Assembly: GCA_029259675.1 (NCBI GenBank)
Contig: JAJDES010000474.1
Location: 1 to 8,537, forward strand
Source: Planctomycetota bacterium
GTDB lineage: Bacteria; Planctomycetota; UBA1135; GCA-002686595
Direction: 5' to 3'
Length of the DNA: 8,537 nucleotides
In this document: one piece after another, positions 1 to 7,012 of the stretch
How positions within the stretch are numbered: the first letter of the stretch is position 1
How the letters are laid out: each line of letters begins with the position of its first letter
Notes under the pieces: generated by a model
Seen by the model: the letters and a program-made list of their open reading frames with translations, nothing else
What the model was told of the DNA's origin: nothing
The model's database searches: none
Position numbers and translations under genes: made by a program

Positions 1-285
1 GCCTTGCTTGAGTTCAGACTCTTGGGCCTCTGCAATCTGAACCATCTCTTGCGATAGTTCGACTCCTACAACAGAGCGTGCACCGCGGCTCGCGAGCTCC
101 CGCGTGCAGTAGCCCTCGCCGCAGCCCAAATCGATGATGTCCAAGCCCGCGACGTCGCCGCACATGTTGAAGACCGCGGGGCGCCCGGTGAAATCGGACA
201 AGCTGCTGGGTTCGCGACGTTGCCAGTTGGAAGCATTGCGGTCGTAGAGCCGGCCCGTGTCCACCGCTTTCGGGTCCGTGCTCAA
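1..285 (-). CDS. Class I SAM-dependent methyltransferase, N-terminal part (cut by window edge)
   Basis: The first 95 codons of a minus-strand gene are present and the rest lies beyond base 1. The translation contains a clear SAM-binding motif I, DIIDLGCGEGYCTREL (about residues 49-64). Some 10 residues later, VVGVEL ends in an acidic residue (E76) of the kind that contacts the SAM ribose at the end of beta-2. This is the Rossmann core of a class I methyltransferase. The preceding part (LYDRNASNW, 13-21) resembles the N-terminal helix of the UbiE/Methyltransf_11/25 type. I place the start at a TTG (283-285) that shares bases with the TGA stop of the upstream enzyme gene, with AAGGGCGG a few bases before it. 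A GTG at 264 is the alternative. The overlap suggests translational coupling, so it may act on the product or substrate of the neighbouring iron enzyme. The substrate cannot be read from the sequence. Confidence 0.8.
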   Translation of the reverse strand, partial: MSTDPKAVDTGRLYDRNASNWQRREPSSLSDFTGRPAVFNMCGDVAGLDIIDLGCGEGYCTRELASRGARSVVGVELSQEMVQIAEAQESELKQG

Positions 286-1091
286 GTTGCGACCGCCCTT
301 GCCAGCATCACATCCCAAAAGGCATTCCGAAGGTTCAGTGACGACATCACTCCAAAGCGCAATGCTTCCCGTTGGTTTTGATCTGCGGCGAGTTCGGTGC
401 TGATTTGAATCATTTGAGCGGCGTGCTCGTCATCGCAATCTTGGTGCAACGTCAAGAATAGGTAGTCGCTCGGGGTCATATCCGTGTACTGGACAACCGC
501 TTGGTGCAAGTGGCGATAGATGGTGGAAACGACCATCTCGGTGGCTATCCCGATGGCTCCCAAACCCACGCCCGGTTGCCGTGACTTGCATTTTTGCAGG
601 AACAAATCGCGCCAAATGAGCACCGTCGTGCAGGGCGGCGTTTCGCTGTCGTATTGAGCCGTCACTCCCGCAGCTCGCCGAAAGCGCAGAAACAGCTCGG
701 CGTGCGGTGTGTTCTCCGGATTGGACGGGTCCATGCCCCGCTCTTCCTCCAGGTTTCGGCGCACCATTTCACGATGGGGTGCCGAACGCAGTCCGCCGAT
801 CACGGCCTCCAGATAGCTCGGGAACTCGGCACTGTAAAAGTAGTATTGGTGGCAGTAGTCGCGGATGGCCCACTTCATGTCGGGCAATTCGCCGCAGCTA
901 AGTCGCTGCAAGTAGGGGTGCCGTACTGCCGGGTGCTCGAGTGCATCGGAGCAAAGTTCCCGAATGAAGTCTTCGGGGCTGCCCTGATGCAGAAATGCCC
1001 AGGACCCTTGGCCCTGGTCCCGGCGGTTGGGGTCGCCCTGATCGGGGTCCCCCTGATCAGGGTCACGGTGGGAGATTAAAAGTTCATGCAT
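282..1091 (-). CDS. Heme-oxygenase-like (TenA/PqqC/CADD-type) probable iron-dependent enzyme
   Basis: The protein is all-alpha and fits the iron-containing redox enzyme/TenA_3 group. Numbered from the upstream GTG at 1145 (287 aa), recognisable pieces are the first core helix around DALEHPAVRHPYL (67-79), YYFYSAEFPSYL (101-112), NLEEERG...PHAELF (131-152), a Glu in IATEMV (E203) and HQDCDDEH (234-241). The last has His, Asp and His spaced 0/+4/+7, as in the C-terminal ligand helix I recall for chlamydial CADD. With E133-E135, H148 and E203 these could form a mono- or di-iron site. Such enzymes oxidise or cleave amino-acid- and fatty-acid-like substrates using O2; the substrate here is unknown. 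I prefer the ATG at 1091. The GTG at 1145 adds 18 residues without family character, and neither start has a strong Shine-Dalgarno. The N-terminus carries an odd Asp-Pro-Gln-Gly repeat. The stop overlaps the methyltransferase start. Confidence 0.82.
   Translation of the reverse strand: MHELLISHRDPDQGDPDQGDPNRRDQGQGSWAFLHQGSPEDFIRELCSDALEHPAVRHPYLQRLSCGELPDMKWAIRDYCHQYYFYSAEFPSYLEAVIGGLRSAPHREMVRRNLEEERGMDPSNPENTPHAELFLRFRRAAGVTAQYDSETPPCTTVLIWRDLFLQKCKSRQPGVGLGAIGIATEMVVSTIYRHLHQAVVQYTDMTPSDYLFLTLHQDCDDEHAAQMIQISTELAADQNQREALRFGVMSSLNLRNAFWDVMLARAVAT
1017..1061. repeat. 15-bp tandem repeat inside the iron-enzyme gene
   Basis: Two adjacent 15-base units, GTCGCCCTGATCGGG (1032-1046) and GTCCCCCTGATCAGG (1047-1061), differ at two positions. 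A more diverged third unit precedes them (about 1017-1031). Read on the minus strand they encode repeated DPDQG units followed by a DPN variant, before the folded domain begins. The unit length keeps the reading frame, so copy number could vary without breaking the protein. Confidence 0.7.
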
Positions 1092-1401
1092 GGCGAGCGA
1101 CGGGCGAGCGACCGGCAATTTACTTTGTCGGGATCGATCTCGCACTCATTCGCTCGGGTTCCGCCGGCCCGACACGGTTCAGTTCACCGAATTCCCACTG
1201 AGGGTAAGGAGTTATCGCGGCCGGAAGAATTCATCCTCGACGCCTGCGTGCAATCCACGGCCGGGATGCGCCCAATGGAAACGGAGAACGGATAGGCCGA
1301 GTGCAAGCCTGCACGCAAGCCTTACGCGAGCAGCACCATTGCGGCAACAAGCCGAATGGAGCTGCGAGCCTAATGGCCGGCGGCCGAGCTAGCTCCCAAG
1401 A
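1092..1401. other. Intergenic stretch without a supported gene
   Basis: These 310 bases separate the start of the iron-enzyme gene from the end of the lipoprotein gene; both are on the minus strand. Open frames here read as low-quality shadows rich in Arg, Pro and Ser with no recognisable domain. A short inverted repeat, GTGCA-agcc-TGCAC, lies near 1301-1314. The promoter of the iron enzyme/methyltransferase pair is expected here on the minus strand, but I see no convincing -35/-10 pair or -24/-12 element. If the GTG at 1145 is the true start, the first 54 bases are coding. Confidence 0.5.
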
Positions 1402-1866
1402 TCATTGTTCTGAGCGTGGGGACGCCGTCACCAACGCATCGCCGTTTGCAGACAGCAAAAGGAGCCGTCCGTCCGCACTCATCTCAGCGCGAACCACATG
1501 ACCGAGCGCGGCCAAAAACCGACGCTCTTGGTCCATGAGCGGAGGAGGCCCGGCCATTCGCGTGGAGCCGAGTTGTGCGATCTCAAGTGTGCCTTCGCCA
1601 AGGGACCAGGACCCGAACATTTTGTTGACGCTGGAGTTGCCATGTATACGCCCGTCTTGGTCGAAGGCGATGTAAGCGGCGCTTTGTGCCACAACGGGAG
1701 AGTCCTCAATCCATTCAACTTGCCATTCCCCAAGCAGCGTGGGTAAGGAGATGTCCTCCGGGAATGATGTGTCAGCCGGTGAGTTACTGGCGCAAGCGGC
1801 GCCAAAAAGTACGCAAGCCAATGCGCAGGCGAGCGTGAATTTGTTCAACAAACTAGTGGTTCTCAT
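1402..1866 (-). CDS. META-domain (HslJ-like/DUF306) lipoprotein
   Basis: This is a small exported protein of 154 residues from the chosen ATG. It begins MRTTSLLNK, has a hydrophobic stretch (FTLACALACVLFGAA) and ends the signal in Cys25, which fits lipoprotein processing. The lipobox GAAC has Gly instead of the usual Leu at -3, so it is slightly weak. The mature part has the META pattern: LLGEWQVEW, then YIAFDQDGRIHGNSSVNKMFGSW (Asn-Ser...Asn turn), LEIAQLGSTRMAGPPPLMDQERRFLAAL, and a final strand pair ending DALVTASP. This is close to the single META domain of HslJ, an envelope protein linked to novobiocin resistance and heat induction in E. coli. The typical METAC turn is represented by STRMAG. 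An ATG at 1899 would add 11 polar residues before the signal. It appears to be a single-gene unit; its role here is unknown. Confidence 0.85.
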   Translation of the reverse strand: MRTTSLLNKFTLACALACVLFGAACASNSPADTSFPEDISLPTLLGEWQVEWIEDSPVVAQSAAYIAFDQDGRIHGNSSVNKMFGSWSLGEGTLEIAQLGSTRMAGPPPLMDQERRFLAALGHVVRAEMSADGRLLLLSANGDALVTASPRSEQ

Positions 1867-1995
1867 CTGCTTCGCCTGGGCCCTCTGGTTGTGAGGCATC
1901 GGGCAATTTGCCTATGTGCGCGTTGCCCATGGATTGGGTGTTGGCGCTAGCTTTAGCAAACTCGTGCCGGATGGGGCAACTGTCGCAACGGCCGA

Positions 1996-2026
1996 ACCCG
2001 GCGAAAGCCAATGCCTTCGGCCGGGT
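1996..2026. terminator. Long hairpin downstream of the phosphatase operon; possible terminator or structured element
   Basis: On the minus strand ACCCGG pairs with CCGGGT. After one bulged base, CGAAGGC pairs with GCTTTCG (one G-T wobble), closing on a 4-base loop. This gives about 13 base pairs. It lies roughly 100 bases after the stop of the PP2C gene and before the start of the lipoprotein gene. No T-run follows on either strand, so intrinsic termination is uncertain. The rest of the 1900-2124 gap shows nothing else I can support. Confidence 0.4.
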
Positions 2027-2124
2027 CAGGACACCCGCAGAGGTTCCGTCCGTGAGGGCCAGTTCAAGTGTGAGGAGCGTGGGCTGGGAAGATGACTGTG
2101 GGCGGAATGCCTGGCCCTTTGTTG

Positions 2125-3087
2125 TTATTGAGCAATCCGGAATGTGCCGGGTTTCTTGGGAGCGGGGATGCCCTTGCGCTTGACCGTTCTGTAGGGAGTG
2201 GTGGGGCGCTTGCCCTGGGGCATGTCGTGGCGCGCGGTCAGGTCGGAAGGGCTTGGCGTCCTGTTTTCCATTGCGCGAATATCTTCAAGTGGCAGAAAGC
2301 GAACGACGATGGCCGTTCGGTCATCTTTGCCGATCCCATCCACAAGGTTGTCGCACACTTGCTCAGCGGAGGCATCGCATTTCAATAGCGCCTTGAGCTT
2401 CGGTCGGAATTGTTCCTGGGTCACGCCATCGGTGACAAGGGCCAGTTTGTCGCCGGGCTCGAGTTGAATGTGGCGAACATCCGGATGCCGTTCTTGTGTG
2501 CGACCGCCAAGCGCATTCCAAAGTGAGTTTTCGTTGCGGGGCTTAAGGCGATTTTCAAGCTTGCGCGCATACTCACCATGTACGTGATCCGTAGTCAGTT
2601 GGCGTAGTTCTCCATTCCTACTCAAGTAGCAACGACTGTCACCCACGTGGGCGATATAGAGATCCGGCCAGAAAACGAATGCCAGGGTCATGGTCGTGCC
2701 CAAGCCCTGCTTTTTATCGGACACACTTCTTAGGAGCTCGTCCTGAGCATTCTTGAGTGCATCTTCCAGCGCAAGGGTCACATCTTCAGGCTCTCCATCC
2801 GCAAGGTGGTACCAAGGCATTTCGTTAAGGAAGTATTGAACCACACTGTCCACAGCTGTACTGCTTGCGCGGGTGGGCGCGAGGTTGTCGCTAATCCCAT
2901 CGGCGACCAGGAACAGGTGCCCTTGATTCTGACCGTGCACGCGCGAATCATCGTCAATCGTTAGGTTCGACTGGTGCAGCCGCATCGATTTGCTGAGCGT
3001 CGCAATGGCGAAATGGTCGTGGTTCTTGTCGCGTCCGTCTCCGGGTACAGAGAGTCCGTGGACGTCGATTTGTTGGGCAGTATTCAT
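2125..3087 (-). CDS. PP2C/PPM-family Ser/Thr protein phosphatase
   Basis: This is a cytoplasmic metal-dependent phosphatase of 320 residues. The PPM motifs occur in order: RDKNHDHF (19-26, D24 in the motif I Asp position, His replacing the usual Glu before it), LFLVADGISDN (58-68, metal Asp D63), GLGTTMTLAFV (128-138), AHVGDSRCYL (146-155), LTTDH (164-168), LALVTDGVT (215-223, metal Asp D220) and DDRTAIVV (255-262, metal Asp D255). All metal-binding Asp residues are present, so activity is likely. The usual VADGMGGH is replaced by VADGISDN. After residue about 265 there is a Pro/Lys/Arg-rich tail (KRPTTPYRTVKRKGIPAPKK), perhaps for docking. The start ATG has a good AAAGGAA ribosome site. It is the third gene after two helical proteins and should be co-transcribed from the sigma-54 promoter. 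The phosphoprotein target and the opposing kinase are not in the window. Confidence 0.93.
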   Translation of the reverse strand: MNTAQQIDVHGLSVPGDGRDKNHDHFAIATLSKSMRLHQSNLTIDDDSRVHGQNQGHLFLVADGISDNLAPTRASSTAVDSVVQYFLNEMPWYHLADGEPEDVTLALEDALKNAQDELLRSVSDKKQGLGTTMTLAFVFWPDLYIAHVGDSRCYLSRNGELRQLTTDHVHGEYARKLENRLKPRNENSLWNALGGRTQERHPDVRHIQLEPGDKLALVTDGVTQEQFRPKLKALLKCDASAEQVCDNLVDGIGKDDRTAIVVRFLPLEDIRAMENRTPSPSDLTARHDMPQGKRPTTPYRTVKRKGIPAPKKPGTFRIAQ

Positions 3088-3138
3088 GGTGCTGTTCCTT
3101 TCTAGCTGTTTGTGAAGAGTCCGTTCGCTGCTTGCGTG

Positions 3139-3456
3139 TCAAACGAAGAGACTCTCCTTATCGAGAATTCCGATGACGGAGCGCCAAGCGTTGCGCAACT
3201 CGGTGCGCGCTTCGTCCAATTCCCTGCGTGCCTTCGACCAGCCCGAGTTCCTGTGATGCTTGAGCGCGTAGAGTTTCGTGTCGACCGTGTCGCGTTTGTT
3301 GCGCAGAGCTTCCATTTGGGAGCCGAGTGCGGGCGGTGCTTCTTCGTTGCGGCCGAAAGCCTGGAGAAGCGTTTCAACCAACCCGTTCCAGCGCTTCACG
3401 TCGCGCTCGCTGCGTTGAATGATGGTGTCGCGGTTCATTTGAATTGTGGCGACCAT
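3139..3456 (-). CDS. Small helical coiled-coil protein B (possible sll1863-like)
   Basis: This is a 105-residue, charged, almost entirely helical protein with no signal peptide or membrane segment. Around residues 15-95 the pattern is W, then L-rich heptads, then ALRNKRDTVDTKLYAL, then SGWSKARRELDEARTELRNAW. It aligns by eye with the 98-residue protein encoded immediately upstream: a Trp early, LxxKxD in the middle helix, and a Trp-x3-Arg-x2-Leu-x2-Ala helix near the end. The layout resembles small cyanobacterial sll1863-type stress-response proteins, but that is a recollection of pattern, not a search result. The ATG follows the upstream stop by two bases and has AAAGGAT before it, so translation is probably coupled. 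The gap to the phosphatase gene is 51 bases. Function is unknown; a structural or sequestering role in a stress response is inference. Confidence 0.75.
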   Translation of the reverse strand: MVATIQMNRDTIIQRSERDVKRWNGLVETLLQAFGRNEEAPPALGSQMEALRNKRDTVDTKLYALKHHRNSGWSKARRELDEARTELRNAWRSVIGILDKESLFV

Positions 3457-3458
3457 GA

Positions 3459-3755
3459 CTAGGATCCTTTCACGTTGTCGTAAACTTGGGCTGCGAGGGA
3501 ACGAAAGTCCTCAACAGCTTTCTCAAGCGGCTCGCGAACGTCTTCCCACTCCGTATTGGTGCTGCCGTGGGCGGCTTCTCGCAGGCGCAGTTGGAGCGAG
3601 CGTTTCTTGTCCTTCAAGGTGTCGAGCTTCTGTTTGAGACTCTTGTGTTCGGTGCGCGCGGAATGCTTGAGCTTTCGTTCGAGGCTCGAAAATTGGTCGC
3701 CCCACAGATCGAGTTGCAGGTTCGTTCCATCGATGTATTCAGTTCTTGTGAGCAT
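3459..3755 (-). CDS. Small helical coiled-coil protein A (possible sll1863-like), first gene of the sigma-54 operon
   Basis: This is a 98-residue cytoplasmic protein. After a short N-terminus (MLTRTEYIDGTNLQ) it reads as helix LDLWGDQFSSLERKL, helix KSLKQKLDTLKDKKRSLQLRL, a short turn with GSTNTEW, and helix EDVREPLEKAVEDFRSLAAQV. This heptad-rich layout predicts a helical hairpin or coiled coil. The protein is rich in Lys, Glu, Leu and Arg and lacks Cys. The start is secure, since AAGGAGA lies eight bases upstream of the ATG. It is the promoter-proximal gene of the three-gene unit and about 40 bases from the predicted transcription start. It and the next gene look like an old tandem duplication. 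sll1863-type stress-response proteins are the closest pattern I recognise, with moderate doubt. Confidence 0.78.
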   Translation of the reverse strand: MLTRTEYIDGTNLQLDLWGDQFSSLERKLKHSARTEHKSLKQKLDTLKDKKRSLQLRLREAAHGSTNTEWEDVREPLEKAVEDFRSLAAQVYDNVKGS

Positions 3756-3806
3756 GCTTCGGGTCTCCTTGCTGGTTGCGTTTGGCAGTGCAGGCAGGGA
3801 GTGAAA

Positions 3807-3823
3807 AGCAAGGGCCGTGCCAA
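3807..3823 (-). promoter_or_regulatory. Sigma-54 (-24/-12) promoter of the coiled-coil/phosphatase operon
   Basis: The minus strand reads TTGGCACGGCCCTTGCT. The consensus TGGCACG-N4-TTGC(A/T) is matched at every conserved position, and the GG (3821-3820) and GC (3809-3808) are exactly ten bases apart. Transcription would begin near 3796, leaving a leader of about 40 bases before the ATG at 3755. The divergent gene encodes a sigma-54 activator, which strongly supports the call. Confidence 0.9.
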
Positions 3824-3903
3824 GATCGGAGGCGGGGATCTAAGTGTTGTAAGAATCGGCAATTAGGGGCATTTCGGCAGTGGTTGTGACCCTCCGCAAC
3901 CCA

Positions 3904-3932
3904 TTGCATCGGGTCATGTCACCCGATACAAA
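3904..3932 (+). promoter_or_regulatory. Possible sigma-70 promoter of the activator gene
   Basis: TTGCAT (3904-3909) and TACAAA (3927-3932) are 17 bases apart, each matching four of six consensus positions. Transcription would start around 3939-3941, giving a leader of only about ten bases. The element is covered by palindrome 1, so activator binding there could repress its own gene. The match is modest. Confidence 0.35.
3908..3927. promoter_or_regulatory. Palindrome 1: probable activator binding site (UAS)
   Basis: ATCGGGT-catgtc-ACCCGAT is a perfect 7-base inverted repeat around a 6-base spacer. Its centre is about 121 bases upstream of the predicted sigma-54 start on the minus strand, within the usual range for an enhancer-binding protein. 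A near copy lies 24 bases away. Assignment to the adjacent activator's Fis-type HTH is inference from position. Confidence 0.7.
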
Positions 3933-3949
3933 CCGGGCTAAATAACCCG

Positions 3950-3951
<2 letters not shown>
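3932..3951. promoter_or_regulatory. Palindrome 2: second probable activator site overlapping its start codon
   Basis: ACCGGGC-taaata-ACCCGAT repeats the layout of palindrome 1, with one perfect half-site and one half-site changed at two positions. It is centred about 145 bases upstream of the predicted sigma-54 start. The last two bases are the first two of the activator's ATG, so an occupied site would interfere with the gene's own expression. Confidence 0.62.
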
Positions 3952-5362
<1,411 letters not shown>

Positions 5363-5688
5363 CTGAGGCCGGATTCACAAGCACCGCGGCCAACCCGTGT
5401 GTGCTGGATCGCGCCAGCGATTTGGCGTTGTGAATTCGAGATGGCCGGGTTGCGGGCATTCGCGCAGGTTGACTTCGCGTCGTGTTGCATGGGGGGCATG
5501 CATAGGCCAGTCCACCTTGATCGATGGCGCGAGCGCCGCTGCGGATTTCGGAAGCGTCCCCATCACGAGTCGGGCAACACCGCCCGCTGCAGTACTGCAC
5601 ACGGCGACCAAACTTCGCTTGGACTTGCGCGGAATCTGCGCATAATGCCGCGGCTCAAACCGGTCCCTATCCCAACGAAGAATCAAAA
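5363..5688. other. Intergenic region before the ParB-like gene
   Basis: These 326 bases separate the activator from the ParB-like gene. In-frame sequence upstream of the ParB start can be read back to an ATG at 5524, but its residues (Arg/Ser/Pro/His-rich) have no ParB character, so I treat it as non-coding. A small perfect inverted repeat, TGCATG-ggggg-CATGCA, lies at 5486-5502. A weak GC-rich repeat (GGCCG...CGGCC) just after the activator stop may help termination. I see no other gene or RNA. Confidence 0.5.
5619..5646 (+). promoter_or_regulatory. Possible sigma-70 promoter of the ParB-like gene
   Basis: CATAAT (5641-5646) matches five of six -10 positions. The -35 partner TTGGAC (5619-5624) is poor (three of six) at a 16-base spacing. 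A start near 5653 would leave a leader of about 36 bases before the GTG. The call rests mainly on the -10 box and its position. Confidence 0.35.
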
Positions 5689-6579
5689 GTGAACGTATCT
5701 GTCAGAAAGGTTGCCGATATCAAGCTCAACAACGAGTACCTCCGCGTTGAAACGGATGTCGATGCACTGAAGAAGAGTGTTGAGAGTGTCGGCTTGATCC
5801 ACCCGGTGACGATAAACCAGGAGAATGAGTTGCTGGCGGGCGCTCGCCGTGTTCAGGCAGTAAGGGAATTGGGTTGGGAGGAGATTCCCGTTCAAGTGAT
5901 CGATCGGGACGTGATGGTCCAAGAGTTGATTTCCATTGACGAGAACTTGGTGCGCTCGCCGTTGAGTCATCTCGAGCTGGAGAAGTACTTGAATCGTGGG
6001 CGAGAGATCTACGAGGCAATCAATCCGAAGGCCAACAAAGTTGATCTTTCGTCCGAAGATCTCTCCGCTGAAGAGAAGCGGCAGCAGAAGGAGCAGGAGG
6101 AACAGGACGAAGATTCTTTTGCTGCGATTACGGCCGAAAAAACGGGGCTTTCAAAGTCTGTAATTAAGGGGGCCATCAAGCGTGATGCGCTCGCCTCGGA
6201 GGCGGTCAAGAGAGCGCGCGGCGGCGGCGAGTTGAATGCAACGAAAACCAACGAGATCATCAAGTTGGAGATGGATGCGCAGGAGCAGGTTTTGCCGTTG
6301 CTCGCCAACAAGACGGCCAAGGAGGCGCGCCAAATCGTTGCCGCCGCCAAGTCGGGCGGCCTCACAGCCGCCATTGAGGCAAGCGAAAAGGTGGTTCCGC
6401 TACCGAGGGAATACAGCCAAATGCTCTCGCCAATGAAACGGGTCAATCGATCCATCAGCCGGATCCTGGTGGAGGAACTTCGCTACGACGGACCCGAACA
6501 GAGCAAGATCAACAACGAATTGATGCAGTTGAAGAACAACCTGATTCAATACTTCCGAATGGTCGGTATGGAAGACTAA
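5689..6579 (+). CDS. ParB/Srx-domain DNA-binding protein without a ParA partner
   Basis: The protein is 296 residues from the GTG at 5689, which I chose because the ParB fold begins immediately (VRKVADIKLNNEYLRVETD); GAAGAA gives a weak ribosome site. The N-terminal ParB/Srx-like domain (about 4-90) includes LKKSVESVGLIHPVTI and the nucleotide-binding-type box LLAGARRVQAVRELGWEEIPVQV (48-70). Here GARR replaces the usual GERR. The segment IDENLVRSPLSHLELEKYL (83-101) matches the ParB helix that follows. A highly charged linker (about 121-142, rich in Glu/Gln/Lys) leads to a likely HTH, ITAEKTGLSKSVIKGAIKRD (147-166). The C-terminal third is helical and may dimerise. No parA or parS is recognisable in the window, so it may act as a specialised ParB-like regulator rather than a chromosome partition protein. 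Confidence 0.87.
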   Translation: MNVSVRKVADIKLNNEYLRVETDVDALKKSVESVGLIHPVTINQENELLAGARRVQAVRELGWEEIPVQVIDRDVMVQELISIDENLVRSPLSHLELEKYLNRGREIYEAINPKANKVDLSSEDLSAEEKRQQKEQEEQDEDSFAAITAEKTGLSKSVIKGAIKRDALASEAVKRARGGGELNATKTNEIIKLEMDAQEQVLPLLANKTAKEARQIVAAAKSGGLTAAIEASEKVVPLPREYSQMLSPMKRVNRSISRILVEELRYDGPEQSKINNELMQLKNNLIQYFRMVGMED

Positions 6580-7012
6580 TCGGGCTTTCGAGTCTGCCTA
6601 GCGCAATTGATACGCTGCAAAAGGTCGCGTTCTGCACGCCGGAGAATGGGGCCGCAGGCGTCGCGACCCGAAGTGAGTGCCCGCGTTCATTGTCCGCGGG
6701 CCGTTTGCGGGGCTGATATGTGCCGGTGACCATATGGGTGTGGAGAGCTCATGGCTGGATAGGGTTTGCCAGGATTCAGCCCGAGCTGGGAGATCCGCGC
6801 GGGTATCAAGTGAAAGTGGGGCCCGGGGAGACGCAAACCGGATTCAGTGTGTGGCAAAAGTCGTAGCGCAATGCGGGTGGATTCAGCTCGCTTCTTTTGA
6901 ATCCCAAGGGCACGATCTACCGCAACTGCTCGGATAGTCGCACCAGGGCGCCGGACTCGGCTGCATGCGCTCCCCGAGGCGAACAAGTACGCGGCTATCG
7001 CGTAAAAACCTG
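6580..7012. other. Gene-poor region between the ParB-like gene and the unknown gene
   Basis: About 430 bases carry no gene I can support. A plus-strand frame at 6677-6937 (86 codons) has no family resemblance, no ribosome site and poor composition. The octamer GGATTCAG occurs three times (6772-6779, 6840-6847, 6879-6886), and one GC hairpin lies at 6679-6701. A promoter for the next gene should be here, but no clear -35/-10 stands out. A near -24/-12 match around 6850-6870 has the wrong spacing. Confidence 0.45.
6679..6701 (+). terminator. GC-rich hairpin downstream of the ParB-like gene, weak terminator candidate
   Basis: GCCCGCG (6679-6685) and CGCGGGC (6695-6701) form a perfect 7-bp stem with a 9-base loop, about 100 bases after the ParB-like stop. 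Only a short TTT follows, so it is a weak intrinsic terminator at best. Confidence 0.3.

Noticed and set aside
594..1079. 161-codon plus-strand frame opposite the iron enzyme
   Set aside because: The minus-strand protein is a recognisable family member over its whole length. This frame has no domain or ribosome site.
3781..3800. Plus-strand TTGGCAGTGCAGGC as a sigma-54 promoter toward the activator
   Set aside because: No GC ten bases after the GG, and its distance and leader to the activator start would be poor. The minus-strand element is far better.
5524..5688. N-terminal extension of the ParB-like protein from an upstream ATG
   Set aside because: The 55 extra residues have no ParB character, and a likely -10 box lies inside this stretch. 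The fold starts right after the GTG at 5689.
5689..6579. ParB-like gene as a sign of a plasmid or phage
   Set aside because: There is no parA, rep, integrase or phage structural gene in the window and the flanking genes look chromosomal.
6850..6872. Possible -24/-12 element (GTGGCAAAAGTCGTAGCGCA) upstream of the unknown gene
   Set aside because: GG and GC are eleven rather than ten bases apart and the TTGC element is missing.
6677..6937. 86-codon plus-strand frame after the ParB-like gene
   Set aside because: No domain, no ribosome site and Ser/Arg/Gly-rich composition. More likely non-coding.
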